64,000 nucleotides of DNA, from positions 78,767,986 through 78,831,985 of the forward strand of contig CM047426.1 in the NCBI GenBank assembly GCA_026168455.1, read 5' to 3'. A program made the translations under genes and the position numbers. The notes beneath the pieces were generated by a model. The model worked only from the letters and a program-made list of their open reading frames with translations, did no database searches and had not been told where the DNA came from. Source of the stretch: Theocolax elegans (Eukaryota; Arthropoda; Insecta; Hymenoptera; Cerocephalidae). Of the stretch, positions 1 to 12,700 are shown piece after piece (positions within the stretch are counted from its first letter, which is position 1; every line of letters begins with the position of its first letter).

Positions 1-32
1 GTTTATTTTACGGTTGATGAAAAAGGCATTTT

Positions 33-383
33 GTTCAAAAATGCCCCAACCGTGGGGTAATTTTGAACATGCCCTGGGGTATTATTGAACTTATTTGCGA
101 TTTTTTTTTCGATGTAAAGATTAATATTTTACAATTTAAACCTAACGCAACTTCAAATCCATACTTTCTAGCAATTCGTAGAATTTTTTTAGGCATCAAA
201 TTTATCAATACAACATTTACACTTACCAACTTTCACACTAAAACAAAAGTTATTTTTGTGAAATTTAACTAGGTTTCGTTTCTTCTAAATTGGACACACG
301 ATGAGTATGGTATAAAATCACCGTGCACCCATTTACTTAACACGTTCAAATTTACCCCAGCGTTCGTGTTCAAAATTACCCCA
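33..383. mobile_element. Short TIR element with repeated GGGGTAATTTTGAAC ends
   Basis: The left end (53-90) holds two tandem copies of a motif close to GGGGTAATTTTGAAC, and the right end (344-383) holds two copies in inverted orientation, giving imperfect terminal inverted repeats around a roughly 330-bp AT-rich core. Just outside the left end, 33-68 folds into a near-perfect hairpin of the same motif with a 4-nt loop. No open frame of note lies inside. Size, inverted ends and absence of coding suggest a MITE-like non-autonomous DNA element. I see no clear target-site duplication, so superfamily and exact ends are open. Confidence 0.55.
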
Positions 384-693
384 AAATAGAAAAAACTTTA
401 GATACACAGTGCGCAGCAGTAAATTAATATTTTCCAACGTAATTACAATCAAAAGAAAGCTAGTATGAATACTTTTAACGTGTGTGATTTGCAAATATAT
501 AGAAACTACAGCGCAAGTGTGCTATCAAAAACTAAGAAGTACAAATAAAATAAAATGAGATTTTCATTTTGGTAAACGTAAACAATTAATTCGAAGCAGC
601 TCGTAACTATAGGGGATTTGAGATAATAGCATTTATTTAAAGAAACCGTCCTATTATAGCATAAATATTAAGATATAAAAGAGCTATTCAAAA

Positions 694-727
694 AGTTCAA
701 AAATGCCCCTGTTCAAAAATACCTCAG
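694..727. repeat. Isolated copy of the GGGGTAATTTTGAAC terminal motif
   Basis: Two tandem copies of the inverted motif (GTTCAAAAATGCCCC-like) occur here, about 310 bp beyond the 33-383 element. They are oriented like that element's right end. They may be the true right end of a longer element (about 53-735) with an internal duplicated end, or a solo end left by deletion. Confidence 0.45.
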
Positions 728-1930
728 TCTCCCCTATATAACAAAAACAGTATTTACCTAATAATTGTCAAACAGTTAACACTGGTACACCATTACTCAT
801 AGTCGAGTAGAGTCAAGTGACAGTTTTAAAAATTATTGTTTATACAGCGTAAAAACGCTAAAAGCTACAAATTCGCAGAAGTACATATGCTCGGTCAGAT
901 ACAAAGTATTACAAAATTCGGAGAATACAGTAAACGGTTACAAAACATTGTTATAGAGTCAGCTTAACATTAATGTGTCTTCTTTCTTATTCATAGTATT
1001 TTTTATGCTTTTAATGTAAAGCATCTCTGAAATTATTAAATAAATATAGTACCTGAGGAGGTTTGCAAAATTTAAAGTTTCATTACTTAATTCTAATTTC
1101 CATTTTCTTTATATCTTTGCCACCAAAATCTCATATAACAAGATACTAAAATATTTACTTTATCATATTCACCATAAATGAATAATTTAATTTACAAAAC
1201 AAACACACATATATAAACTATTTTGATTAAATGGTCATATATTTGGAATAGTAAAGAACATGAGAAAAAAGGTAAAAAAATTAAATGGACGGTGAGAATA
1301 CAAAGCCGTGCATGATCAAGTTTATTTCTTGATCGAGTTCTGCGTGCGTTTAAATGATCGGTTTGCCGTTTGTCCCCCATCTCACCCCAAGCTTCTTGAG
1401 AGGGGCAAAGGAAATTCGCGCTCGCGCTCGAGCTCGAGCTCATGTCACGTTAATCGAATTTTGTTATTGACTGCGAAATGTACCGCGCGACGTTTATGCG
1501 CGCGCGGAAAGGGTTTGTGGCGTCAAGAGGATGAATGTCAATAATCGTTTTCTTCGCTTCCTGCTTTTTGCGTTCATTGTATTACGGGTACGTAGACGCG
1601 CGGCTACGCATTTACTTTAAGGAAATTGAGAGTCGAAGCGTTAAAATATTTCATTAAAATTACAATAGCGTTGTTATTTTTATAAAAGGGTATTATCGAT
1701 TATAATGTAAGTGGAAAATAAAACGATGTGTGATACTGATATTTTTAGTCGTACATTCATTCCTTCGCGTTTTAAATAAATCTTATACCTCTTCCAACTT
1801 TGCTAGGATGCATGTGTCGTCTACTGAGAGCACTTATTTTTAAATAGGCTCTATATAACAATAATGTTAAACTTAATTATATACGTAGTATATAATTGTT
1901 ACAGCAAATAGTTGCACAGTGTTTACACAT

Positions 1931-2112
1931 CTACACCGAGAGAAAAAAATATCAATGATTACTATTTTGCTTAGTAGTGATTAATATCCATGTCAAGTAA
2001 TTGAGAACCACGATGCAAAAAGAAAGAAAAAAAGTACTCGTTACTTGATATTTTAGTATTCAATGCTATCAATTACAAGTAGTAAGTCAAAAATTTTTCA
2101 TCGTTTGTGACT
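1931..2112. repeat. Imperfect foldback repeat, possibly a degraded MITE
   Basis: The left half starts with ACACCGAGAGAAAAA and continues with a TCAAGTAA stretch; the right half carries an inverted copy of the TCAAGTAA-containing part. The start resembles the ACACGGAGAAAA ends of the foldback element at 22137-22357. The right terminus is not conserved, so this is tentative. Confidence 0.3.
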
Positions 2113-4044
2113 TACTAGACGTGAATTGAATCGGGTAAAAATAAGTTTTCCGCATGCAAATGATGAAGTTTAACGAATAATGTAAACGCTACAAATTAAC
2201 AGTAGGATATAATGATTCTTAAGAAAATATATTCCCCGTAAAAATCGAGAGTTCAATTGGCAAAGACGGAATCGGAGCGTGACAATGGACAAAGCGAAAC
2301 AGCGCGGCGCCTCGCCAAAACGGAAAACAACGAGTGCCAGTAGTAACTGGCGACATATGCTCAGACACACGCGCAACGTTATATATTAGAGCGAGGCAGG
2401 GAGAAGCGACACCATGGTTTTCCGGCGTGGGGGTTAACCGCACTCGTTAACCGGCCCATAACGCGTTACCTCGAGCCCGCCGGCGCGCAAATTGCGTGCG
2501 CCTACATGTACCTTCGTCCCGTTTATATCATAATGCTTTCTATCGGTCTCACCCCATCGCGTCTCTCGTTGACAATTGAAAATTCCGAGCTTACCTTTTT
2601 ACGACACTAATTTTTCTCAGTCGATCCTTCCTTTATTTTTATAGAAAATTAGCTCCATGAAATTATTTAGGAGGTTCACAAAAATTTGGTTAATTTTTAT
2701 TTTCTTATAAAAAAGTGTTATTATATACTGAATATTCTTAATTTTTTCTTTACGTTTGACAAATTAAAATGCGCTTAATAAGAAATAATATTCTAAAACA
2801 AGGAATGTAGGGTAATTACTATGTGTTATGATGCAACTTTTAATTGAACTAGAAACGAAATAGTATTTTTTAATGCGAGGTGTAAATTCGCATTTACGTT
2901 TCGTTTTAAAGGGCCCGAATTTGCGTTGATCTTTTTGACATATCATATATTTTTTGGAAATTACATTTTTTATGTTATTAACTAAAATTAAATTTCCGAA
3001 AAATATGTAATCGTAACTTATACAAATTATTTAATCAAGTTATAACAAAAAATTACAACATGTGATACTTATAATATAACACGGATTATATTATTTAGAC
3101 ACCTTTTAAACTTATTTATTATTTTGTTTATTATCTACACTTTAATTTAATTTGGCATTTAAAAAGTAAATTAATAATTATTAATTATTTATTCTAAAAT
3201 AAAGCATTTAGTTCGGAGAGGCCGTTATTATATATTATACACATATACATATCATCGAACGATAAATTCAATTTGTTTATAATAATTATTAAGATATATA
3301 TTACTTGTACTTGGACCACGAAAACTATTTTCTATACATATTTTCTTTTTTTTAATGATTTTTCCATCTGATTATATCTCAGTGATGATGTTCTCAATTA
3401 AATTTACAATTTTACCTTTATTATTAAGACTATTTTAATTTTAACGAAGTAATATTCGCTCCTGAAAACAGTACCCTGTGAATTGGTTAGCATCGGGTAA
3501 ATTTAAAAAGCAATTTCGCGAGACAGGACATCAATCTTATTTTTCAAATTATTGCATTTATGCATTTTTCATTTCTGCAACTAAGGAATAATTATCAAAA
3601 ATGTAATTAACTGGTCTTGTATTAATATATTTCATGAGTTTGTGAAAAAAATCCCCTTCAACTGTAAACACTTTTTTGTTACATGAATTATAAATACTAT
3701 AAAAGAGTTGTTTATATTTATATCAGTTTTAATCCATATAATTCGTATTTACGTATCCACTGTGCCAAATATAAGAACAACCTATAACAACAAAAAAAGC
3801 ATTGATAATGTGTACAATTTAAATTGTGTTACTTTTGTAGGAAGAAAATTATCCGGTGCTCCATTCAAAAATTTGATAACTTCTTAAGTTGTAAAAACTT
3901 TCGAATTTTTTGCCTTATATCTTGTTCTTTTTCAATTACTTTAATTTTTGATTATTACTAATATTACAGTATTATGTATGCTTACAGTACTTTTTGCGCC
4001 GAGTATTACGACCAAAGAGTTGCAGAATTCAATGTCTTTGATAA

Positions 4045-4560
4045 ATTATACGGATCTACAACTAGCAACCTGAAATTTATATTTAAAATATTGAATTAAA
4101 AATCTGAAAAATAGCATACGGAGAATTTAAAATATAAAGGCAGATGTGACAATTCACTTTTGAGGAAAAAAATTATTTTTTTAATGTTGCGTATGGAAAG
4201 CATAAGAACAGGCGTTAAAACGGAAAAAGACGGATGACGAGACGCAAACCCGTTTTACGAATCACGATAACGAAGTGCAAGACCCCTGCCTCGACCACTA
4301 GGTTACCGTCGACACTGCTTTGACAGCGCTTAGAATCGTCTACTCTTCATTTCTCTGGTCATCCGGTTACTTCTCACAGACAACTCTAGACGGGACTGTG
4401 TACGCGACCGTAGTAATAATTGAATAAACAAATTTTTAGTCGGTAATTTTGAGTAAGAAAGGTATACGCTATTTAGCGATTTAAAAATCTAAAAATATTT
4501 GGGTATATTAGTTTAAAGGTTGCATAAAGGCCACACATAAAGGATTTTTCCAAAAATAAA
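4045..4560 (+). mobile_element. Degenerate TTAA-MITE-family copy, interrupted by an insertion
   Basis: The left part (about 4070-4165) matches the 43343-43723 element along its ATATTTAAAATATTGAATT..AAAATCTGAAAAA stretch, and the right part (about 4415-4530) matches its internal GTCGGTAATT motif and TTGGGTATATTA stretch. Between them, about 4180-4412 is a GC-richer block absent from the other copies. The outer TTAA and GATGTCGG ends are not recognisable. I read it as an old copy of the same family carrying a later insertion. Confidence 0.5.
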
Positions 4561-4989
4561 TTTTGTTGTTGACAATAAATTTTAAGAAGTTACTGCTTTG
4601 TGAGTTTTAAGAAAATATACCAAAAATCTTTTTCATTTAGATTTATTAGGTATCCAACCATTAACTGGTACTGTTCTCGCTTCCAGTATAACACGAGAAA
4701 TATAATTTTCACTTGAAGAATCAATACTCAATCTAATGTGAATTCTCCGACTGTAGAGAGTACACTAATAACTATATATTGTAAAAAGTAAATATATAAT
4801 TTCGAAGAGATAACAGACTTGGAAAATTTTGGAAAATTTTTATTTTAAATTTACGCCGGCGTAAAATGTGTACACCTATACCCGAAATTACAATTTATGC
4901 CCTTATAACGAAGCTTAGAATACAATTTTTCGCCTCTATGTATTAAAAAACATAATTATCAAATATAAAGTATTGTTTCATCTCTTACT

Positions 4990-5561
4990 AATCCCTGGTG
5001 GAATCAACAAAAATTTTGTAGCCATTTACTGAGTAGCGTTCTCATGTCAATCTATAAACTAACTAGGACGATTGGCCAGATCGTGTACAGCGATGAAACG
5101 CTTTTTCGAACCTTTCCTGCCCATTTCATGGTTTTCATTCCAATTCACAAACCTTTCCTGAACATCAAAAATGCTTTTGGAATTTTAAGTAGATTAAGAA
5201 AAATGGGCCATTTTAGCTAGGAATAATAGCTATGAACAAGCTCCTAAAAATGATTTGGCTCAATTTGAGAGAAAAATGATAAACGTTAAAATATCTTTAA
5301 AAGTACTCTATTTATATAGCGTAAACAATCGTCTGTATATATTACAAACGGTAAAACCGATCAAATTTCACAACACGCTTTAAGGTTTTTTTACTGTAGG
5401 ATTACCCGAAAAGATGTTTCATATTTGAAGGTTACGTCCATCTAAGAAATGGTCGAAAAATGTGTGAAAAAGCGTTTCATTTTGAGATAGAACCTGACCA
5501 GTTTCACTGGCCATTTCTTAGCTTTAAGCCCATTTTTGATATTTAAAATTCTACCAGGGAT
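4990..5561. mobile_element. Candidate TIR element of about 570 bp
   Basis: The ends are ATCCCTGGTGGAAT (from 4991) and its inverse ATTCTACCAGGGAT (to 5561), 13 of 14 matching. A perfect 14-bp inverted pair, ATGAAACGCTTTTT, lies inside at 5093-5106 and 5467-5480, with further weaker inverted similarity between the arms. There is no coding capacity. No target duplication was found, so ends are approximate. Confidence 0.4.
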
Positions 5562-5946
5562 CCTGAGCTCTTGATTGAAGTCAAGCTTGATCATTTTTTA
5601 CGATTTATTTTTACATAATATTTATTTACTAAAATTTATCTAAAAAAAGTATTTATAAGGATCACTAAATATGTCTAAGGATATATCAAAAGATGTTTCT
5701 TTTGCGGTAGAAATAGCTACATATTATACATTATATAATAATACATCTACGCCCCACCTTTTAATTATTATTTTTAATATAATTTTAAAATTTCCTAGTA
5801 AATCATTAGCTGTTTTATTACCCATTTTATCTAACGTTGTGCCTATATACTTATCATTCACTTACTCACAAGGTAAGCGAACTTCCAAGTACACATTAAT
5901 TATCACGTACCTGCAGATCTAAATTTGTTTATAATATTTGATTTAA

Positions 5947-6330
5947 AGACATGTCAGACTCAGAAAATGGTCATTTCATGATGCTGTATAAACAAAAGAA
6001 TAATTTTTTTTTAATTCTGAACGTGGGCCCTCAGATATGTTTAAAACAATATATTCAAACTTTTTCAGATTTTGACATCGATAATTTAATTAGAATGTTT
6101 CGGTTAAAAGTTTATATATGTATATATTTTTATTAATAATTACCTACCAGTAATGCTTTATTCAATTACTATTAAAAAAATTATTTGTTCTTTAAATACT
6201 AAAACATTAGGCTCTATCTTATGTTTTAAACTATATTCGTATGAATTTTTTCAGATTTTTAATTAAATATTTTAGATATAATTTTTGGGTTGAAAGGGGT
6301 AGATCTCTATAATTTGGGTCCGACATCCTC
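5947..6330 (-). mobile_element. TTAA-flanked MITE, copy 1 (384 bp)
   Basis: This copy lies in reverse orientation to the element at 43343-43723 and aligns with it nearly end to end: terminal GATGTCGGACCC-type inverted repeats, an internal (T)TGGTCGGTAATTATTAAT motif (here as its complement near 6140-6165) and the CAACCCAAAAATTATATCTAAAATATT stretch near 6250-6290. TTAA tetranucleotides sit directly outside both ends (5943-5946 and 6331-6334). TTAA target duplication is characteristic of the piggyBac superfamily, so a non-autonomous piggyBac-like origin is reasonable. Two short frames inside it are chance frames. Confidence 0.75.
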
Positions 6331-6387
6331 TTAAGCGAGTTTAATGTATCATTTTATTTCAATCGTAAAAATACCATTTCTCTTACA

Positions 6388-6777
6388 GGGAGGGGTTCCA
6401 CCCTCCGGATCACGGATTTTGTTGCAACTTTGGGATCTGTTTTCTAGTATACAAAGATGAAAGAATTTATGTGAAACTCAATCTCATAGGCGGTTTGACA
6501 AAAGTTCTACGCAGTTAAACTACAAAAGTAAGCAATTAAAAATACTTAAACTTACACGTCAACTCAAATGTGACAAAAAGCTGAGTTCAAGTAGATACGA
6601 TTTAAAAAAAAGCTCAAATATTTTAATTTGGTCAAAGTTATGGAAAAAATAAAAATAAAACGAAATTTTACCGTCAGAATTAAAATCGTATGAACTTTTT
6701 AGGCAAAAATTTCGTCATATTCTTATTTTTTCCATTACTTGCAACAAAATCCATGACCCGGAGGGTGAACCCCCTCC
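6388..6777. mobile_element. TIR element with about 39-bp inverted ends
   Basis: The left arm 6389-6427 and the right arm 6739-6777 are inverted copies differing at only a few positions; both contain GGAGGGGTTC-type sequence, CACCCTCCGG and GGATTTTGTTGCAA. The roughly 310-bp interior is AT-rich and non-coding. It starts about 55 bp after the TTAA MITE at 5947-6330. I could not identify a convincing target-site duplication, so superfamily is unassigned. Confidence 0.65.
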
Positions 6778-6779
6778 TC

Positions 6780-9700
6780 CTTATTAGTCAACATGATTGT
6801 ATTTATAGATTGAAATATACAATGTATGGTCAAATAAATATTTTTATTAAATTTAGGAATAAAATATAATTTTACCTAACTCTAATAAAGTGTCAACAAT
6901 TAAGAATCTCTATAAATCACGCGTCCGAATCGTGACCAAAAACTTTCAAGGGCCCGCCAGGAAGAAAAATAAAGCGCTTCTTGTTACGAACGCAGCAGCG
7001 CGGAGACTCATAAAAAAACGCGCGCAAGAGCAAAGACAAAGGATATTTCACGGGCGACATTGAAAAGTTTGTCGAACACACCCGCGGCGTCACGTTGCCA
7101 GGATAGCGCCATAACTTAGAATTCTCGATATAATACGAAAAGAAGGAGAGACGGCTTTTTAAGAAACGCGGAGCCTTTTACCTCTTGTACGGTGGTTTGG
7201 GACAAGAAATATGAAGTTGTAGTGTTTAGTGTATAACGTCGCAAAAGTTTGGTGATATCCATAAGTTTCGTATGTTTTTCTTGAATTTGCTTGTAACACC
7301 ATTTTTACATCGTTATCTAGAAAAACATGATTTTCCGATTCAGAACATTTTATTAAATGCGATAGTTAAAAATTATGGAATAGATTGTATTAACAAAAAA
7401 TTGCTATTATTTATTAAATTAACAAGAAAAAATTGCATATTTAAAATTTAAACTATATTATCAAAATAATAACGGTTATAAGTAACACGGAACTCGTAAC
7501 ATTTGGATTGTTGATTCGAGACCTGGTGTCAGTCTCTGCTTTTTCGCTCACTCCTCACCTTTTCATACGTAACAGTATTAAGTGTATACAAAATTATTTA
7601 TACACATTGAGAAATATTTGAGATTAAGATTAAGATATTTAACAATAGTTGAAAAACAAAACCCTCGAATTGTTAGCGGTTTATATCTTATTATATCTCT
7701 TGTCTCTTAAAACTGTATGTTAATATTTTTAATTAGATTAGTGTCAAAGATAAATGTATAAATCCATCATAGGTTACTAATTTGTCTATTAAAAATAGAT
7801 TGAGTAGTTTGATATAGTATACAAGAACAAAGGAAGCTCTCCAACGGATGCGATTTCGCGACGCGAACAGAGGTGCATAATATCAATCGGAGAGCTTTGG
7901 ACGCTGTCGGCTCCTGCTGTGCTCGTGGTTCTACCTAACGCGTTGCTTGTCTGCGGGCTCGTTGCAATTAGGGGTATTAATTAGCGGGTACTTCGCAGCG
8001 GCTCCCGCTGCTCAACCTCCCACGACTGATCGCGACTCCGATTTCGAGCTGCAAAATTTCGGGGTGCTTGGTCGTTATTGCTTTTCCAAGCCTTTGTTTC
8101 TCTTTGCCAATACCACATGATTGATCAGTGGTGTCTGAAAAAAAGCATAATTTATTTCGGTCTAGATGTGCGAAAAGTATTGTATATTGCTGTAGGAGGC
8201 GTAAACTATTTGACACATTGATATATTGAATTGATCTACTATCGCAACGTAGAGTAATTTTTGCAACACTTAAAATAAATCAAAATACCAATTAAATTAT
8301 ATTTTTGTGATATTGTTGTTTGATGCACAAAACACAATCACTCAAATTTTTGGTATAAACGTAATTCCTGTTAATTTTTATTTCCACAAACTGCAGCTCC
8401 AAGAAGCGTACAGTTGAACAAAGTCTGATTAATATTCAAATGATTTATTTAGAAAATGTTGCTTAATAAAGCAACATGTGATAATTGCTACAAATCACTA
8501 TTTACTGTGTATGAGTTACCATCGAATAGAAAAAAACCGCGTATGTGTAGAAATGGAAGGTATCAACTGTGGAAGAGGGATTAATTAAAAAATATTTTAG
8601 AAATTAAATTTTTGATAAATTTGACAATTTGAATGAGCCATTGATATCAACCAGTACATTAGCTTACAACAAATGATACTGCTTACTACCAATTGCTACT
8701 AGTATATGATCAGTAGAAGCCAACTACGCCGTGGAGGAGGTGGGGGTGTAACGATGCGACAAGCCCTCTTCTAAATAAATAACAGGCGCTCCGAATTATA
8801 CCTAGTCTCGCGGTCAAGTACAGTCGTGACAGAGCTATACTGCCGAAGGGGACTGCCATTGCAGCTAATTACAGAGAGTTTGATGTGGCGCGAGGGGCTC
8901 GCCACTCTCAATGAGAGAATTCTCGAAATGCGTTCAAATTGCCAAATGGAAAAATTATTCCCTGGAATAATATTTTTTATAAATTTACATTTTTTTAATA
9001 AGTAAGGATACTACGATGTAAGAAATTTTAACTTCTATTGAAACGTACTGAAATTCGTCAGTATCGTTCCTAATTTTTTACCTATGGGTAGTACACCGAC
9101 TCTTTAGACATCACATTGCCAGTTTATAAATCCAATTCACTATAAGTATTTTCATAATCAAACTCTTCTATCTATTTATAGCATACAAAGTATGCTATAA
9201 TTATAAGTATATTACTGTAAATGCAGAAACTGTGTGTATTCTTCTTTCTAAAGCCTTTTGACATTATGCGTTTTTAAAGTAATGTTAATTTGCTACTAAA
9301 TTTTACGAGCATTAAACTTTGATGGAGTATATATTATACAAGTTTATGTATCGAACTACAAATATTTGAACCCAGATGAATACATTTAATCAATGAATTG
9401 TAAGTATTTACTTTCCCCGATAAATGTGTAATGTAATTCTTCAAAACAAAGAATCAATTATTTAAATAATAATAATTTATTAAATTATTAATATTGACTA
9501 AATAAACAAATACTTAATTATATTCTATAATTAATCTAATGCATTAGAGAAATTCAGTACTAATTAATTCAAGATACAGTTGAAAATCGAACGAGTAAAA
9601 TATCTCACAGAAGCATTTGACACCTACGCTCGGAATGATCAACCGATCGAAAAGTCGCTTTATTTCGACGCCGCCCTGAACTTGGAAATTCCATTATACA

Positions 9701-12700
9701 CGCGGGTTCGGGCGTGCACTTGCCACTCGACGCTAATTGGGTTATTCGATCATACATCGGACGTATATTTAATAACTCGACTTCGACGGTTGTTAACTAC
9801 ATATCACCCAGCTTTTCGCGCATGGCTTTTCAAGTCTGATACGCTCAAACTTTTCCTATCCTTTTTTTAATAACTGTTTCAATTTGTCTGCGTCAGCTAT
9901 GAATTAGGTATCTCATTTGTAATTGTACCTACACATACGTAAAATTTATATGATCAATTTCAAAAGATTGCAAAATTCAATATACACATTGAATAAAATT
10001 GATTTAATTATTTTACAAGAAAAAGTATAATGAAATGTCTTCCTTAAAGATTGATATTGTGACATTTTTATTTTTTTATTTTTATTATTATTTATTTTAT
10101 TATTTTTATTATTTTTACAGGTAATAAAAATGTTTATATATATAGTTTATTATTAAAACTTTCGCAGTTATAGATTCAAGACTATTCACTAGTTTTTAGT
10201 CGAATTCAACATTTAGTTGATGCATTTGGATGAATATATCAATCAGATGGAAAGCAGGTGAAAGATCAAGTTTATAAATAAAACAACAGAGAAAGCGAAT
10301 TAAAACAGAATTTCTAAAATAATTTGAGCGTGACAGGCCTTCGCGGACACTCGATTTCCGTAAGCTCTCTCAAATCCTTCGACTTCATTCGTCGTCTTCA
10401 GATTCGACTTTTTTTCCTTTAATTTTGCCTCTCGCTCGGACAAGTCCTTTTCCGGGTAATTTTGCTGCTTAAAGAGATCCCGGCCAATTACTACGAGCGT
10501 TTGCGGGCGTTGAATTTTAATTGGAAAGGAAGAGGGGGTGCGGAAAAAGACCTAGGACGAAAAAGTGTGCCATCAACGAACCGAGCGATTCCATTCAGTC
10601 CACGCCACTTCTTCCCTTAGCAGTTTTGAAACTTAAAAAACCGACAAAACAATCTCGACTGGAGCTTTCAATGACGCTTTCCTTTTGCTCGAACGATAAT
10701 TAATTTATTTATTGTGTCAAGTTCTAATTAACTTTTTACATTTACTGCAGAATGAAATCTCAAGAACGCTTTTGAAAATTGCTCTACTTTTTCAGTAAAT
10801 TATTTGAATCACACGTGGTCTTGTGTGGCTTAATTAAAAATATTAATTATTGCAAATTGTGTCATCGTTACACTTTTAGCTTTTGTAAGTAAATCTGAAT
10901 GATTGCGAGAAAATTATTATTAAATGTTAATGTAAATTTTATACAATTAAATTCACGTATTATTTGCACTATTCAATAACATGTGTGCAGTAAAATAAAT
11001 AATTAATAGATGACAAATATAAAAATGTTTTATCTAGATACAATGAAATAAGTAATTAAGAATACTTATGTTTAAAATAAATACAACAATAGTTAAAAAA
11101 TAAAAAATTTAAAATCAACTACAAACAATAACAAATAAAAAACTCGTAACGGAAACTTTTATTTTAATCTATAACTGTTGACTTATATCATGCAAAACAC
11201 CGCAATAATTATAATGGAGTGTCAACAAAATTGAATAATTATGTACCAAGAATATGCATTCATAAAACAAAACAAGTAGTAAAATGGCATAATAATCAGA
11301 CATCTCCAATAGTCCAAACATAGCAATTATTATCATGAACATTAATTAAATTTGTTACAACAAGTAATTGTAAACAGTAAAAACAAACATATCTAGGTTG
11401 GAATATGATGCAAACAAAAGGATGGGATATGAACTCATTTCGAGCTTTGGTTCTAAGCCTACACACTCGACCAATAACAATCGCAATTAGGAAAATCCTT
11501 GCAAGTAAATCTGCAGAATGTGGATCGGGGCATTTATTGTATGCGCCGCGAATGCAATTGCCCATTCCTCTTTCTCCGTTTTCGCAGCCGGCGGCTCTCC
11601 CAATAATTAACGAGCCATCCTTATGCTTAATTGGGTTAATCTGTAGAGATTCATTAGCGAGCCGCGCCGGGGCTTCCTACGCCGCGAATAGCAAATTAGC
11701 CCCGGAGATCTCGTTCGCCTCCCCCCTCCCTCCCCCCGTTACCCTCTCTCACTCTCTTACTCTCCCAATGAGATTCCAACGACTCACCGATAATTTCATA
11801 CGAACTGCATCCGATATCGACCTGTCGTCTTTGTCTCTGCCATTTCCGTCTGATTGCAAAATTAAGGGCTCTTGCGCTCTTTTCGCGTCTTCTTCAGGGA
11901 ATCGAGTTACTTGCCTTTCTCAAATGCAACTTGTTCTAATTCTACGAGCACTTTCACTTATTGAAGTTACAAGCACTTGAATAGACTAATTACTAAATAA
12001 AAGAAATTAATACGTTACTTTTCATACGATAAACTTTAATTCGTGCACGCCATATAATTATGCTTTAATGCGATAGTAAGTACCGCCGGGTAACCTAAAA
12101 ATATTCAACAATATTTACGAATTTAATATTTATTATTCACTACAAGTATTATATTTAAATTATATTACATGACCACCTGGCATATATAGTTTGTAATTTA
12201 ATTATGAAAATGAAATTAATAAGTATTTTTATATAATAAAGCATAAATATGCATTTGCTTACACTCATTTAATAAATCTAAACATTAATCACATACATTA
12301 ATTCTATTGTAACTATTTTTATATCATACTAGCTAAATTCATAATATACATATATGTTGATCTCATTTTTTGTTATTATGACTTCAACTGTAGAAATTAT
12401 TACATAAAAATAACAAATTAAAATATATGTTTAATGCTTGGGTTTATTATTAAATGAGTACAAACAAAATTATACTTTCGATTAATTGAGTCTTGGGATT
12501 TTCGCGCGCAGTACATACCGACTCCAAGCAGTCACTCGTGCTGCCCTGCCGCGGCGGCATGGCAAACCGTCTTCTCGAGGCTTCGCGCCGTCTTTCCTCG
12601 ATCGCTCGGTTTTAATCAATTCCGCGAGCTCGACCGTCTTGTGGCGTGCTTTCCTTTACAAATTAAATATAAAGGCGCGAAATTATTTTAATTCGAGAAT

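Larger units (their letters stand above)
384..4040. other. Non-coding stretch with two GC-rich islands
   Basis: No supportable gene. The background is AT-rich with TAATTA and poly-T runs. Two CpG-containing islands stand out: about 1370-1620, with alternating GCTCGC/GAGCTC palindromic sequence near 1420-1440, and about 2240-2600. Open frames here are short and look like chance frames in these islands. The islands could be regulatory DNA; that is inference. Confidence 0.5.

Noticed and set aside
11405..11980. 191-codon plus-strand open frame
   Set aside because: It overlaps a frame on the opposite strand, follows a pyrimidine-rich island (PLPPPVTLSHSLTLP) and shows no domain, splice context or consistent start; most likely compositional.
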